A stretch of DNA of 18,545 nt from NCBI GenBank assembly GCA_016209865.1, contig JACQVL010000013.1, forward strand, positions 1 to 18,545. Direction: 5' to 3'. This DNA is from Candidatus Latescibacterota bacterium (GTDB lineage Bacteria > JAAXHH01 > JACQVL01). The notes under the pieces are model-generated. The model was not told the DNA's origin. It saw nothing but the letters and a program-made list of their open reading frames with translations, and did not search any database. How positions within the stretch are numbered: the first letter of the stretch is position 1; each line of letters opens with the position of its first letter. Positions 6,383 through 13,273 of this stretch are shown here, one piece after another. Both the position numbers and the translations under genes were made by a program.

Positions 6383-7803
6383 CGAGAAGAGCCCTCCTGG
6401 ATGGTGCGTGACCGGCGTGACCAGTAGAAGTAGAACGGGACGCCGACGAGCATCAAGGCCACCCCCACCATCGACTCCTGGAATCGGCCGATGAGGGAGG
6501 TGATCAGGTATCCGGCGCTGACCAGCAGAAACAGGATGGGGGTCACGGGATAGCCCCAGACTCGGTAGGGGCGGTGGAGGAGCGGTTCCCTGCGCCGAAG
6601 AATCAGCACCCCGGCGACGGCCATGCTGAGGAACAGGTAATTCGTGAAGGCCGCGTACGTGATGATCTGTCGGTACGTCCCCGACAGGGCAAACCCGGAT
6701 GCCCAGATGCCCTGGAACAGGATCGCGGCGGTGGGCGTGTGAAACCGGGGATGGACCCGGTTGATCCATCCGAAAAACAGACGATCCCGGGACATCGCGT
6801 AATAGACGCGCGGCGTCGCTAACAACTGCGCGTTCACCGTCCCAAACGTCGAGACCATCACCGCTAAGGCGATCAGCCCGCCTCCGACAGGCCCGATCAC
6901 CGCTTTCATCGCGTCAGCCGCGACCAGCGTGGACGCCTGGAGGTGTTCAAACGGCAGGATGGAGAGGTACACATAATTTGCCAGCAGGTAGATGACGAGG
7001 ACGATCCCCATGCTCAGGATGAGGGATCGGGGGATCGTCCGCTGGGGCTGGGTGATTTCCCCCGCCATGAAGGAGGAATAATACCAGCCGTTGTAGGCGA
7101 ACAAAGTGGTGATCATCGCCGTGCCGAACGCGGTCACAAGGTCGCTCCCGCTTTTTGCGGCCGGGAGAAACGGCGTCAGGGGAGTCCCCGCCCGGTGTCC
7201 GAACAGCAGGCCAACCCCGATCAGGCCGACCAGCGCCGCGACTTTCAGGAACGTAAACAGGTTCTGGATCTGCCCGCCGACTCGCACGCCAAGACAATTC
7301 ATCGCCGTCAGGAACAGGATGCAGGAGACGGCAACCAGCCGCTGCGTCCAGGGCCCGTAAGGCACCGCCTGACCCAGAAAATACCCGGCGTAGGAAGCGA
7401 ACGCCGTGGCCACCGCCCCGATCGCCCCGGTCATGATGACGAAGAACAGACTCCAGCCAAAGAGGAACGAGAAGATGGGGACGCGATACGCCCGTCGGAG
7501 GAAGGGGTAGGTGCCGCCTGTCTCAGGAAGCGCGGCGGAGAGTTCGGCGTAGCAGAGCGCGCCACACGTGGCCAGCACCGCACAGACGACCCAGACAGCC
7601 AGACTGAGTCCAGGCGCTCCGGTCTCTCGTGCCACGATGCTGGGGACGAGAAAAATGCCCGATCCGATGATCCCACCGACGACCAGGGTGGTCGACTCGA
7701 CGAGGCCAAGTCCTCTGAGGAGTTGCGGTTCGGCGGAGGCCTGAACATCAGATGTCGTCTGCTCGACTGATTCACCCATCGAGAATCTCTGCTTCCGCCT
7801 CAT
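6379..7803 (-). CDS. APC superfamily amino-acid permease
   Basis: A 474-residue integral inner-membrane protein with about 12 hydrophobic segments. The signature GGIIGSGIFLVPS (43-55) in the first helix is the substrate-binding unwound region of the APC fold. CYAELSAALPETGGTYPFLRRA marks helix 3 and the following loop of the LAT/SteT-like amino-acid exchangers. The N-terminus (about 30 residues) and the Arg/Ser-rich C-terminus are cytoplasmic. It probably imports or exchanges an amino acid. Selectivity is not deducible. The start ATG (7801-7803) overlaps the kinase stop in ATGA, and its own stop overlaps the amidohydrolase start in the same way, so translation is very likely coupled on both sides. 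An internal ATG (7779) is a possible alternative, but the overlap favours the first. Confidence 0.9.
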   Translation of the reverse strand: MRRKQRFSMGESVEQTTSDVQASAEPQLLRGLGLVESTTLVVGGIIGSGIFLVPSIVARETGAPGLSLAVWVVCAVLATCGALCYAELSAALPETGGTYPFLRRAYRVPIFSFLFGWSLFFVIMTGAIGAVATAFASYAGYFLGQAVPYGPWTQRLVAVSCILFLTAMNCLGVRVGGQIQNLFTFLKVAALVGLIGVGLLFGHRAGTPLTPFLPAAKSGSDLVTAFGTAMITTLFAYNGWYYSSFMAGEITQPQRTIPRSLILSMGIVLVIYLLANYVYLSILPFEHLQASTLVAADAMKAVIGPVGGGLIALAVMVSTFGTVNAQLLATPRVYYAMSRDRLFFGWINRVHPRFHTPTAAILFQGIWASGFALSGTYRQIITYAAFTNYLFLSMAVAGVLILRRREPLLHRPYRVWGYPVTPILFLLVSAGYLITSLIGRFQESMVGVALMLVGVPFYFYWSRRSRTIQEGSSR

Positions 7804-8861
7804 TCCCGTAGCCGCTCTCCGCCGGCCGTGCTCTGGATCGGGAGCAGCACGATAAACACCGTGCCCGCGCCGGGGGAACTCTCCACGATGATGTTCCCCT
7901 CATGCCGCTCGATGATCGTGCGACAGATCGACAGGCCGAGGCCCGTGCCTTTTCCCGCTTCCTTCGTCGTGAAGAACGGCTGGAAGATCGAGCCTACGAT
8001 GTCGGACGGGATCCCCGGCCCGGTGTCCTGGAACCGGATGGCGATGAACCGGGTGTACTTCTCGTTGAGCGGCTGGAGGTCCGCGATCGGCCGCGCACTC
8101 AGGCCGCCCAGCGTCTCAGAGAATGTGGCTAAGGTCGTGTGGTCGACGTACGACGTCTCGATGCTCAGGATGCCGCCGCCGGCCAGGACGTCGAACGCGT
8201 TGGTGATGAGGTTGATGAACACCTGTTGCAGTTGCTGGGCGCTCGCCCGGATAGGCGGGAGGCCTGGCGCCAACTGTTTGGTGATGATGATCGACGGGTC
8301 TTTTTGGATCCGACCCAGGAACGAGATGACGCTGTCCAGGAGTTGGTTGACGTCGATCGTGTCGAAGGGGGTGACCTGCTTGCGGGAGAACGACAGGATC
8401 TCCCGGACGAGGTTCGTCATCGACTCCGACTGTTGCTGCACGACGGTGAGCATCCGGCGATCGTTGTCACTCAGCGGGCTGCGGAGGAGCAGCAGTTCGA
8501 CGTACCCGGCGATCGCGGCCAGCGGCCGGTTCAACTCGTGGACGATGCTGGCGGCCAACTGTCCCATCGCCGCCAGGCGTTCCGAGTGAATCAATTGTTT
8601 CTCTGCTTCTTCCAGCTCTGAGTACGCTTTATTCAACTCCGTGATTCGCGCCTCGAGCGCCTGATTCCGCTCACGGAGCTGCGCGTATGAGACATCCTTC
8701 TCACCTTCCACAGCGAGGAACTGTTGATACACAAATTCCAGTTCATCGAGGAGCCGGGCATGATCTCGCCGCAACCGCTCAACCTCGTTCTCGTGCTCGC
8801 CCTCACCCCTGGTCTCTTCTGGTTGGGTAGACACCACCGACCTCCTCATCACGCACGTCAT
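7800..8861 (-). CDS. Soluble sensor histidine kinase with coiled-coil N-terminus
   Basis: A 353-residue cytoplasmic two-component kinase without membrane segments. Residues about 22-95 are heptad-rich and charged, a predicted coiled coil serving as dimerisation or signal-input stalk. The HisKA H-box is SIVHELNRPLAAI with phospho-acceptor H108. The HATPase_c domain carries the N-box around N217/N221, G1 DTGPGIP (279-285), the F-box FQPFFTTK (293-300) and G2 GTGLGLS (305-311), so all catalytic boxes are intact. No receiver or PAS/GAF sensor domain is present, and no response regulator is encoded anywhere in the window, so the partner is elsewhere. The gene overlaps the HIT gene upstream and the permease downstream, each by ATGA. 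A kinase translated with a transporter may sense flux through it, as known for transporter-coupled kinases. That is inference here. Confidence 0.9.
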   Translation of the reverse strand: MTCVMRRSVVSTQPEETRGEGEHENEVERLRRDHARLLDELEFVYQQFLAVEGEKDVSYAQLRERNQALEARITELNKAYSELEEAEKQLIHSERLAAMGQLAASIVHELNRPLAAIAGYVELLLLRSPLSDNDRRMLTVVQQQSESMTNLVREILSFSRKQVTPFDTIDVNQLLDSVISFLGRIQKDPSIIITKQLAPGLPPIRASAQQLQQVFINLITNAFDVLAGGGILSIETSYVDHTTLATFSETLGGLSARPIADLQPLNEKYTRFIAIRFQDTGPGIPSDIVGSIFQPFFTTKEAGKGTGLGLSICRTIIERHEGNIIVESSPGAGTVFIVLLPIQSTAGGERLRE

Positions 8862-9352
8862 CCACGGCGTAACGCCTCATCGTGCTCTTTCAGCTTGCGG
8901 TACGTTTGGTCGAGCCCCTCGGAGATGACCTTCGTCTCGCCCACGACCGGCATGAAATTCGTATCCCCGTTCCATCGCGGGACGACGTGGATGTGCAGGT
9001 GTTCCTCGATCCCCGCGCCCGCCACCCGTCCTAAGTTCATGCCCACGTTGAACCCGTGCGGAGCCATCGCCTGCTTCAGCACCCGGAGCCACGTCTGCAG
9101 GACGCTCATCATCCCGGCCGATTCCTCAGCGGTGAGCATGTCAACGTCGGCCACATGGCGGTACGGGACGATCATCAGATGGCCGTTGTTGTAGGGATAC
9201 AGGTTCATGATGACGAAACAGACCGTCCCACGATGGAGGATGTAGGTCTCCGCATCGTTGTCCTGCTGGGGTTTCGTACAAAAAATGCACCCCGCCTCTT
9301 TCGTCCCGCCGGCGATGTATTCCGCTCGCCATGGCGCCCAGAGGTGGTTCAT
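8858..9352 (-). CDS. HIT family nucleotide phosphorylase/hydrolase (AP4A phosphorylase-like)
   Basis: A 164-residue histidine-triad protein. EEHLHIHVVPRWNGDTNFMP contains the triad H118-x-H120-x-H122. The central histidine is the nucleophile that cleaves dinucleoside polyphosphates or nucleotidyl-X bonds. GCIFC (C22, C25) is the zinc-binding pair of the LWAPWR-type HIT branch, represented by mycobacterial AP4A phosphorylase. The NLGRVAGAG loop is conserved in that branch. The likely role is turnover of Ap4A-like alarmones or adenylylated by-products in the cytoplasm. The start is supported by AAGGA close upstream. It follows the lamin-tail gene by 18 bp and overlaps the kinase start by ATGA. 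Its linkage with a histidine kinase and transporter is not a combination I recognise. Confidence 0.92.
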   Translation of the reverse strand: MNHLWAPWRAEYIAGGTKEAGCIFCTKPQQDNDAETYILHRGTVCFVIMNLYPYNNGHLMIVPYRHVADVDMLTAEESAGMMSVLQTWLRVLKQAMAPHGFNVGMNLGRVAGAGIEEHLHIHVVPRWNGDTNFMPVVGETKVISEGLDQTYRKLKEHDEALRRG

Positions 9353-9370
9353 ACGTGCGTCCTTTTTCTT

Positions 9371-11149
9371 CTATAATCGCCCCGCCAGCACGATCGCCCG
9401 TTTGAATGCCTCCATCCGGCCGGCCGGCATCGATACCACCTCGCCGTACAGGAGGTACAGCCCGATCCGCGCCCGGCGTCCCCGATCATCCCGGCCGTCC
9501 CACGTGACCGTCCGGCGGCTCCCGGCCGGCTCCCGGTCGAGGAGGACCCTGACCGGCCGGCCGGCGAGGTCGTAGACCAGCAGCCGGATGACCGCCCGGG
9601 GCGTCGGCAGCGACAGCGAGATGGCCATCTGATCCTCGTGCCCATCCCCGTCGGGCGAAAACGGGTTGGGACTGATGTCCACGCTCATCCGTTCCGGGAG
9701 GCTGGAAGCAAAGAGGCTGTTCCGTGCCCCCGGCGTCCCGCCCGCCTCTGCCGCGGACGACCCCCACCCCGTCGAGTCGACGGACGGCCAGTCCGGGTTG
9801 ACCCGTTCGAGCGACCGCCCGCTTTCTCCTCCCCAGGCCGGACTGTACTCAACCCAGTCGATCACCCGCCCTGTCAGGTCACGGACGATCACCCGCGTCC
9901 CGGTGTTGCGCAGGCCCGGCCAGCCCGTCTGCGGGACGAGCATCAGCGGGAAACCGGATGGGAACACCGTTCGGAACGCGACCGTATCACTGACCACGAC
10001 CGCGTACTCGCTAAGGTGAAGGAGGGTCTTCTCTGTCGCCATCCGCCGTGGCCGCGTCGAGTCGGCGTTCTCGATCGTCCATCCCGCCAGGTCGAGCGTG
10101 ACCGGGCTCCGGTTGAACACCTCCACCCACTCGGCCCCTCCTTCGCCGGGGTCGAACATGATCTCGTTGATGACGAGGGAACGGGCCGGGAACGCGACCC
10201 GGACCTCGATCAGGACCCGATTGTTGGCGAGCATATCGTCGCCGGGCGCATCGATCTGAACTCCGACCGTCTGGCGGCCGGGCAGGACGCCCGGCCAGCG
10301 AGCCGCGACGAGCGCCGAATCACCGGGCGCGAGCGGACCGGCCGTCTGCGCCGTCCCCACCCGTTCCGGCAGGCCCGGCAAGGAATCCCCATCAGCATCG
10401 ACGAAGAAGAGCACCTGGATCGACCGCAGCGAGTCGAGGCCGGCGTTATGGACAAGCGCGGTGATCGTCACCTCCTCCCCGGCCGACGGCTGAGGCGGAG
10501 TGAGCCTCACGTCACGCGCCTCGACGCGCGCATCCCATCGGGCGGGGGTGACGCTATTCGGCGCGCCCGGCGTCGACCGGAAAGGATGGCGGGAGGCCGC
10601 CCAGTTCGACGGGCCATCCCCACCCATCGGATGCACCTTCTCCCAGGACACCCCGTCGCCCGCGTCGCTCGTCCAGGCCACCTGCGCCGTGTACCCCGCC
10701 CCATCCTCGAGGATGATCGTATCCCCGCTGTTCCCCAGCCCGTTGCCCAACGTCCGGTCTCCGGAGATCGTGAGCATCACCAGTCGGGTCAGGTCGGCGT
10801 ACTGGATGATGAACGCGCGATACTCTCCGGCATAATCAGGGTCGACGATGAGCGCGTACCCGCCGGGCGGGATGACCGTCCCGCCGACGCCCAGGTCATG
10901 CGGCCCGGTAAAATCGACGAGCGTATCGTTCGCGTCCCCCGGGTCGGCCAGGCGCCAGCCGTTGACGTCGACCGGCGCATCGCCGGGGTTGAACAGTTCA
11001 ACGAATTCCCCGGTCGATTCGCTCAACGGGTTGGCCAGCACCTCATTGATGATGACGGGCGGATCGGCCGCCAGTCCCGACGCTGGCCGGAGAGCCAGTA
11101 TCCAGACCAGGCAGACGACCTGGGATGAAAGCGTGAACCTGTGTCGCAT
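9371..11149 (-). CDS. Secreted lamin-tail domain protein with CARDB and FlgD-like C-terminal domain
   Basis: A 592-residue exported protein. The Sec signal is at residues 1 to about 27 (RHR, then a hydrophobic run, then GLAA). The first lamin-tail domain spans about 30-165 (VIINEVLANP, EFVELFN, VDVNGWRL). A CARDB-like Ig domain spans about 208-320. The second lamin-tail domain spans about 324-477 (LVINEIMFDP, EWVEVFN, LDLAGWTI). A FlgD-like Ig domain spans about 488-592 (SPNPFSPDGDG, LVYDLAGRPVR, TWDGRDDRGR, GLYLLYGEV). Such C-terminal Ig modules are common in surface or type-IX-like secreted proteins. Catalytic residues are not seen, so adhesion or a structural role is likely. Start choice is uncertain. 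The ATG at 11149 begins a proper signal peptide but has no Shine-Dalgarno. An in-frame ATG at 11233 has AGGGAAAGG upstream but adds 28 residues encoded partly by a palindromic repeat. It heads the five-gene operon behind a near-consensus promoter. Confidence 0.82.
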   Translation of the reverse strand: MRHRFTLSSQVVCLVWILALRPASGLAADPPVIINEVLANPLSESTGEFVELFNPGDAPVDVNGWRLADPGDANDTLVDFTGPHDLGVGGTVIPPGGYALIVDPDYAGEYRAFIIQYADLTRLVMLTISGDRTLGNGLGNSGDTIILEDGAGYTAQVAWTSDAGDGVSWEKVHPMGGDGPSNWAASRHPFRSTPGAPNSVTPARWDARVEARDVRLTPPQPSAGEEVTITALVHNAGLDSLRSIQVLFFVDADGDSLPGLPERVGTAQTAGPLAPGDSALVAARWPGVLPGRQTVGVQIDAPGDDMLANNRVLIEVRVAFPARSLVINEIMFDPGEGGAEWVEVFNRSPVTLDLAGWTIENADSTRPRRMATEKTLLHLSEYAVVVSDTVAFRTVFPSGFPLMLVPQTGWPGLRNTGTRVIVRDLTGRVIDWVEYSPAWGGESGRSLERVNPDWPSVDSTGWGSSAAEAGGTPGARNSLFASSLPERMSVDISPNPFSPDGDGHEDQMAISLSLPTPRAVIRLLVYDLAGRPVRVLLDREPAGSRRTVTWDGRDDRGRRARIGLYLLYGEVVSMPAGRMEAFKRAIVLAGRL

Positions 11150-11180
11150 CGCCGGCGGTGAGGGGAGAGGAGAATGATGA

Positions 11181-11225
11181 ACCCCCCTCCGTGTCCCCCC
11201 GCATGCGGGGGGACGATAGGGGGGT
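11181..11225. repeat. Nested GC-rich palindromic element
   Basis: Outer arms ACCCCCCT (11181-11188) and AGGGGGGT (11218-11225) are exact inverted complements. Between them lies a perfect 22-bp palindrome made of GTCCCCCCGCA (11193-11203) and TGCGGGGGGAC (11204-11214). The element resembles REP-type intergenic palindromes. It lies in the 5' leader of the lamin-tail gene, between a Shine-Dalgarno-backed ATG (11233) and the signal-peptide ATG (11149). Confidence 0.75.
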
Positions 11226-11294
11226 ACGAACATCGTTGCCTTTCCCTACAGTCGGCATTCCGGCCCTATCCTCGTGTGTGACAGGGCTCTTGTG

Positions 11295-11323
11295 AGTATA
11301 CCCGCCCGCCGGACGATTGTCAA
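11295..11323 (-). promoter_or_regulatory. Strong sigma70-type promoter for the lamin-tail/HIT/kinase/permease/amidohydrolase operon
   Basis: On the minus strand TTGACA (11323-11318, perfect) and TATACT (11300-11295, 5 of 6) are 17 bp apart. Initiation is expected near 11288. The promoter is bracketed by an exact 8-bp inverted repeat, GGCTCTTG (11285-11292) and CAAGAGCC (11321-11328). Its arms cover the start point and the -35 box, so it is a possible operator. Confidence 0.75.
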
Positions 11324-11360
11324 GAGCCTTTTGATTCATCGCCTTACAGCGTTTTTTCAG

Positions 11361-11389
11361 TTGACAGCCTGCGGCGTTTGGCATACCAT
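11361..11389 (+). promoter_or_regulatory. Sigma70-type promoter for gcvT
   Basis: TTGACA (11361-11366, perfect) and TACCAT (11384-11389, 4 of 6) are separated by 17 bp. This places initiation near 11396 and leaves a leader of about 85 nt before the gcvT start. The promoter is back to back with the minus-strand promoter: 37 bp separate the two -35 boxes. The leader contains the heptamer array at 11434-11461. No glycine-riboswitch-like structure was recognised in it. Confidence 0.6.
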
Positions 11390-11433
11390 GCAAAGCGGAA
11401 AAACATCTACTGGGCCTCCATCATGGTTTTTCC

Positions 11434-11461
11434 CGACCACCGGCCACCGATCACCGACCAC
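11434..11461. repeat. Heptamer tandem array in the gcvT leader
   Basis: Four 7-bp units in register, CGACCAC, CGGCCAC, CGATCAC and CGACCAC, sit 20 bp before the gcvT ATG. Variation is confined to the third and fourth positions. The CGATCAC unit is shared with the array at 5393-5412. Confidence 0.7.
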
Positions 11462-11480
11462 CGTCTGAGGAAGATGGGAC

Positions 11481-12587
11481 ATGGCCGAAGGCGAATTACG
11501 ACGCACCCCGTTCTTTGACCTCCACCGTGCAGCCGGTGCGAAGATGGTCCCGTTCTCGGGCTGGGAGATGCCCGTCCAGTACGAGGGGATTTTAGCGGAG
11601 CATCGCTGCGTCCGGTCGGCGGCGGGGCTGTTCGATGTCTCTCACATGGGCCGTGTCGAGGTGCATGGCCGGGACGCGGTCGCCTTCGTGAACGTGCTCA
11701 CCACGAACGATGTTGAGCGTCTGGAGCCAGGCCAGGCGCAGTACTCGGCGATGTGCGATGCACGCGGCGGCATCGTGGACGATCTCCTCGTCTACCGCCG
11801 CCCTGACCGCATCCTGCTCGTCCCCAACGCGGGGAACCGGGCGAAGGACCTGGACTGGATGGTCGCGCACCGGGCCGGGTTCGATGTCGACATCCGGGAT
11901 GTGAGCGAGGAGACGGCACTCCTGGCGCTTCAGGGGCCGAGAGCGCCGGATGTTTTAGCCAGGCTGACCTCCCTTCCGCTCGATGAGATTGGGTATTACC
12001 GGTTCCGGGTCGGGGAGGTCTGCGGGTGTGAGATGGTCGTCTCCCGGACCGGCTACACCGGCGAGGACGGGTTCGAGCTGTGGTTCCCGGCGAGTGAGGC
12101 GGCCCGCGTGTGGACGGCGTTGATCGACGCTGGACGGGAGTTCAGGATCAAACCCTGCGGCCTGGGCGCACGGGACACCCTCCGGCTGGAGATGGGCTAC
12201 TGTCTGTACGGCCATGAGATCGACGAGACGACCAGCGTCCTGGAGGCGGGACTCGGCTGGATCACCAGGTTTACGAAGTCCCGCTTTATCGGCAAGGAAG
12301 CCCTGCTCGCCCAGAAGGCGGCAGGACTGACCCGGCGTCTGATCGGGTTCCGGCTCCGCGAGCGCGGGTTTCCCCGCCAGGGGTACGCCATCCTGCACGA
12401 CGGGCAGCCGGTCGGGACGGTGGCCAGCGGGACGGTCTCGCCGTCATTGGACGTGGGCATCGGGACCGGGTACGTGCCGGTCGAACTGGCGAAACCTGGA
12501 ACAGACCTGGAGATCGATGTGCGTGGCAAACGGGTTCCGACTGATGTAGTAAAGCTTCCGTTCTACACCGGGGGAAGCGGTCGCTAA
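11481..12587 (+). CDS. gcvT: Aminomethyltransferase (glycine cleavage system T protein)
   Basis: A full-length 368-residue T protein. It transfers the methylene group from the aminomethyl-lipoyl arm of H protein to tetrahydrofolate, releasing ammonia, in the cytoplasmic glycine cleavage complex. Family landmarks are present: FSGWEMPVQY near the N-terminus, FDVSHMGR, GGIVDDLLVY with the catalytic Asp 101 equivalent, SRTGYTGEDGFE, the GARDTLRLE segment, and a C-terminal barrel domain with GTVASGTVSPSL and GIGTGYV. The start ATG is preceded by GAGGA. The partner genes for H and P proteins are not adjacent, which is common in bacteria with dispersed gcv genes. It is followed after 130 bp, largely a palindromic element, by a cyclic-nucleotide-binding gene on the same strand. 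Distinguishing features from the YgfZ and dimethylglycine dehydrogenase relatives support gcvT. Confidence 0.95.
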   Translation: MAEGELRRTPFFDLHRAAGAKMVPFSGWEMPVQYEGILAEHRCVRSAAGLFDVSHMGRVEVHGRDAVAFVNVLTTNDVERLEPGQAQYSAMCDARGGIVDDLLVYRRPDRILLVPNAGNRAKDLDWMVAHRAGFDVDIRDVSEETALLALQGPRAPDVLARLTSLPLDEIGYYRFRVGEVCGCEMVVSRTGYTGEDGFELWFPASEAARVWTALIDAGREFRIKPCGLGARDTLRLEMGYCLYGHEIDETTSVLEAGLGWITRFTKSRFIGKEALLAQKAAGLTRRLIGFRLRERGFPRQGYAILHDGQPVGTVASGTVSPSLDVGIGTGYVPVELAKPGTDLEIDVRGKRVPTDVVKLPFYTGGSGR

Positions 12588-12591
12588 TGAA

Positions 12592-12700
12592 ATTTGACAA
12601 TCAAAATCGGTAAAGACCTGTAGGGGCGAATCTGGTATTCGCCCCGATGCGGGCGATCACAAGGATCGCCCCTACGGATGACCTGTTTTGATTATCAAAT
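12592..12700. repeat. Composite palindromic element between gcvT and the cNMP-binding gene
   Basis: The core 12620-12675 has perfect 10-bp ends GTAGGGGCGA and TCGCCCCTAC. It can also fold as two hairpins. The first has arms GGGGCGAAT and ATTCGCCCC (12623-12645, 5-nt loop). The second has arms GGGCGATC and GATCGCCC (12651-12671, 5-nt loop). GACCTG occurs directly repeated at both edges (12615-12620 and 12680-12685). Outside lies a further inverted repeat of 15 bp with one mismatch (12592-12606 and 12686-12700). It looks like a small non-autonomous REP/MITE-like element inserted into an older hairpin. It could also act as a terminator-like structure. Confidence 0.75.
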
Positions 12701-12717
12701 CTCTTAAGGAGGGGACG

Positions 12718-13266
12718 ATGAAGGCAGAGCTGACACTCCTGAGAGGGGTTTCATTATTCCAGGACCTCGACGATGACGAACTCCTCCAGATCAGGACGAT
12801 AGCTGACGCCCAGGCGTTTCAGCAGTATGAACCCATCATCAAAGAAGGAGAGTACGGGGATCAGTGTTACATCGTCCTCTCCGGGCAGGTGAGTGTCTCC
12901 ATCGGGGGCGCGTTCCTGGGTCAGCTCGGCGTGGGCAGCCATTTCGGGGAGATGGCCTTGTTCGACGGGGCGCCACGGTCGGCGACCGTCATCGCCACCG
13001 AACCCACGACCGTGCTCGTCATCCGGCGGGAGCCGTTGCTCAAGATGCTCAGCACCCCGTCCCCGACGGCGCACAAGATTCTGTGGGCGATCGTCCAGCA
13101 GTTGATCCACCGGCTGCGGCGGACGAACGATGAGCTGTCCGTGATGATGCAGGAATCGCTGATGGACGAAGCCGCGTTGACCCGCTTCCTCACCGGAGAG
13201 GAAGACCTGGGGGACAACGGACACAACGGGCAGAAACGGACGAAGGACAACGGAAACGGGCAATAG
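12718..13266 (+). CDS. Stand-alone cyclic-nucleotide-binding domain protein
   Basis: A 182-residue protein consisting mainly of one CRP/PKA-type cNMP-binding beta-roll (about 5-115). The phosphate-binding cassette FGEMALFDGAPRSATV carries E78 and R87, which contact the ribose and phosphate of cAMP or cGMP. A C-helix region (about 117-145) follows. There is no helix-turn-helix, kinase or channel domain, so it is not a Crp-type regulator and probably acts through protein contacts. The last 20 residues (GDNGHNGQKRTKDNGNGQ) are low-complexity and encoded by degenerate heptamers. The start at 12718 has a strong AAGGAGG nearby. An upstream ATG at 12688 lies in the palindromic element and has no such site. 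The class III cyclase at 1264-2814 is a plausible but unproven source of ligand. The stop is 7 bp from the convergent proS stop. Confidence 0.85.
   Translation: MKAELTLLRGVSLFQDLDDDELLQIRTIADAQAFQQYEPIIKEGEYGDQCYIVLSGQVSVSIGGAFLGQLGVGSHFGEMALFDGAPRSATVIATEPTTVLVIRREPLLKMLSTPSPTAHKILWAIVQQLIHRLRRTNDELSVMMQESLMDEAALTRFLTGEEDLGDNGHNGQKRTKDNGNGQ
13240..13260. repeat. Degenerate heptamer units encoding the cNMP-binding protein tail
   Basis: ACGAAGG, ACAACGG and AAACGGG run in 7-bp register at the end of the gene. Related ACAACGG words occur just upstream at 13214-13220 and 13223-13229, out of register. The translated tail is Asn/Gly/Lys-rich. The array is imperfect and may simply be low-complexity coding sequence. 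Confidence 0.35.
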
Positions 13267-13273
13267 GTCGATC

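Noticed and set aside
6383-6769. N-terminal extension of the amidohydrolase frame
   Set aside because: It runs through the permease coding region out of frame and is Pro/Arg-rich. The ATG at 6382 has AGGAGG and starts at the conserved metal motif.
6943-7770. A 275-codon plus-strand frame opposite the permease
   Set aside because: The product is charged and featureless, while the minus strand encodes a textbook APC permease.
9638-11128. A 496-codon open frame on the plus strand opposite the lamin-tail gene
   Set aside because: Its translation is Arg/Pro/Asp-rich with no recognisable domain. The minus-strand frame has a signal peptide and clear lamin-tail and FlgD-like domains. It is a shadow of GC-rich coding sequence.
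11396-11480. Glycine riboswitch before gcvT
   Set aside because: The leader is short and holds a heptamer array. The paired aptamer core expected of glycine riboswitches was not seen.
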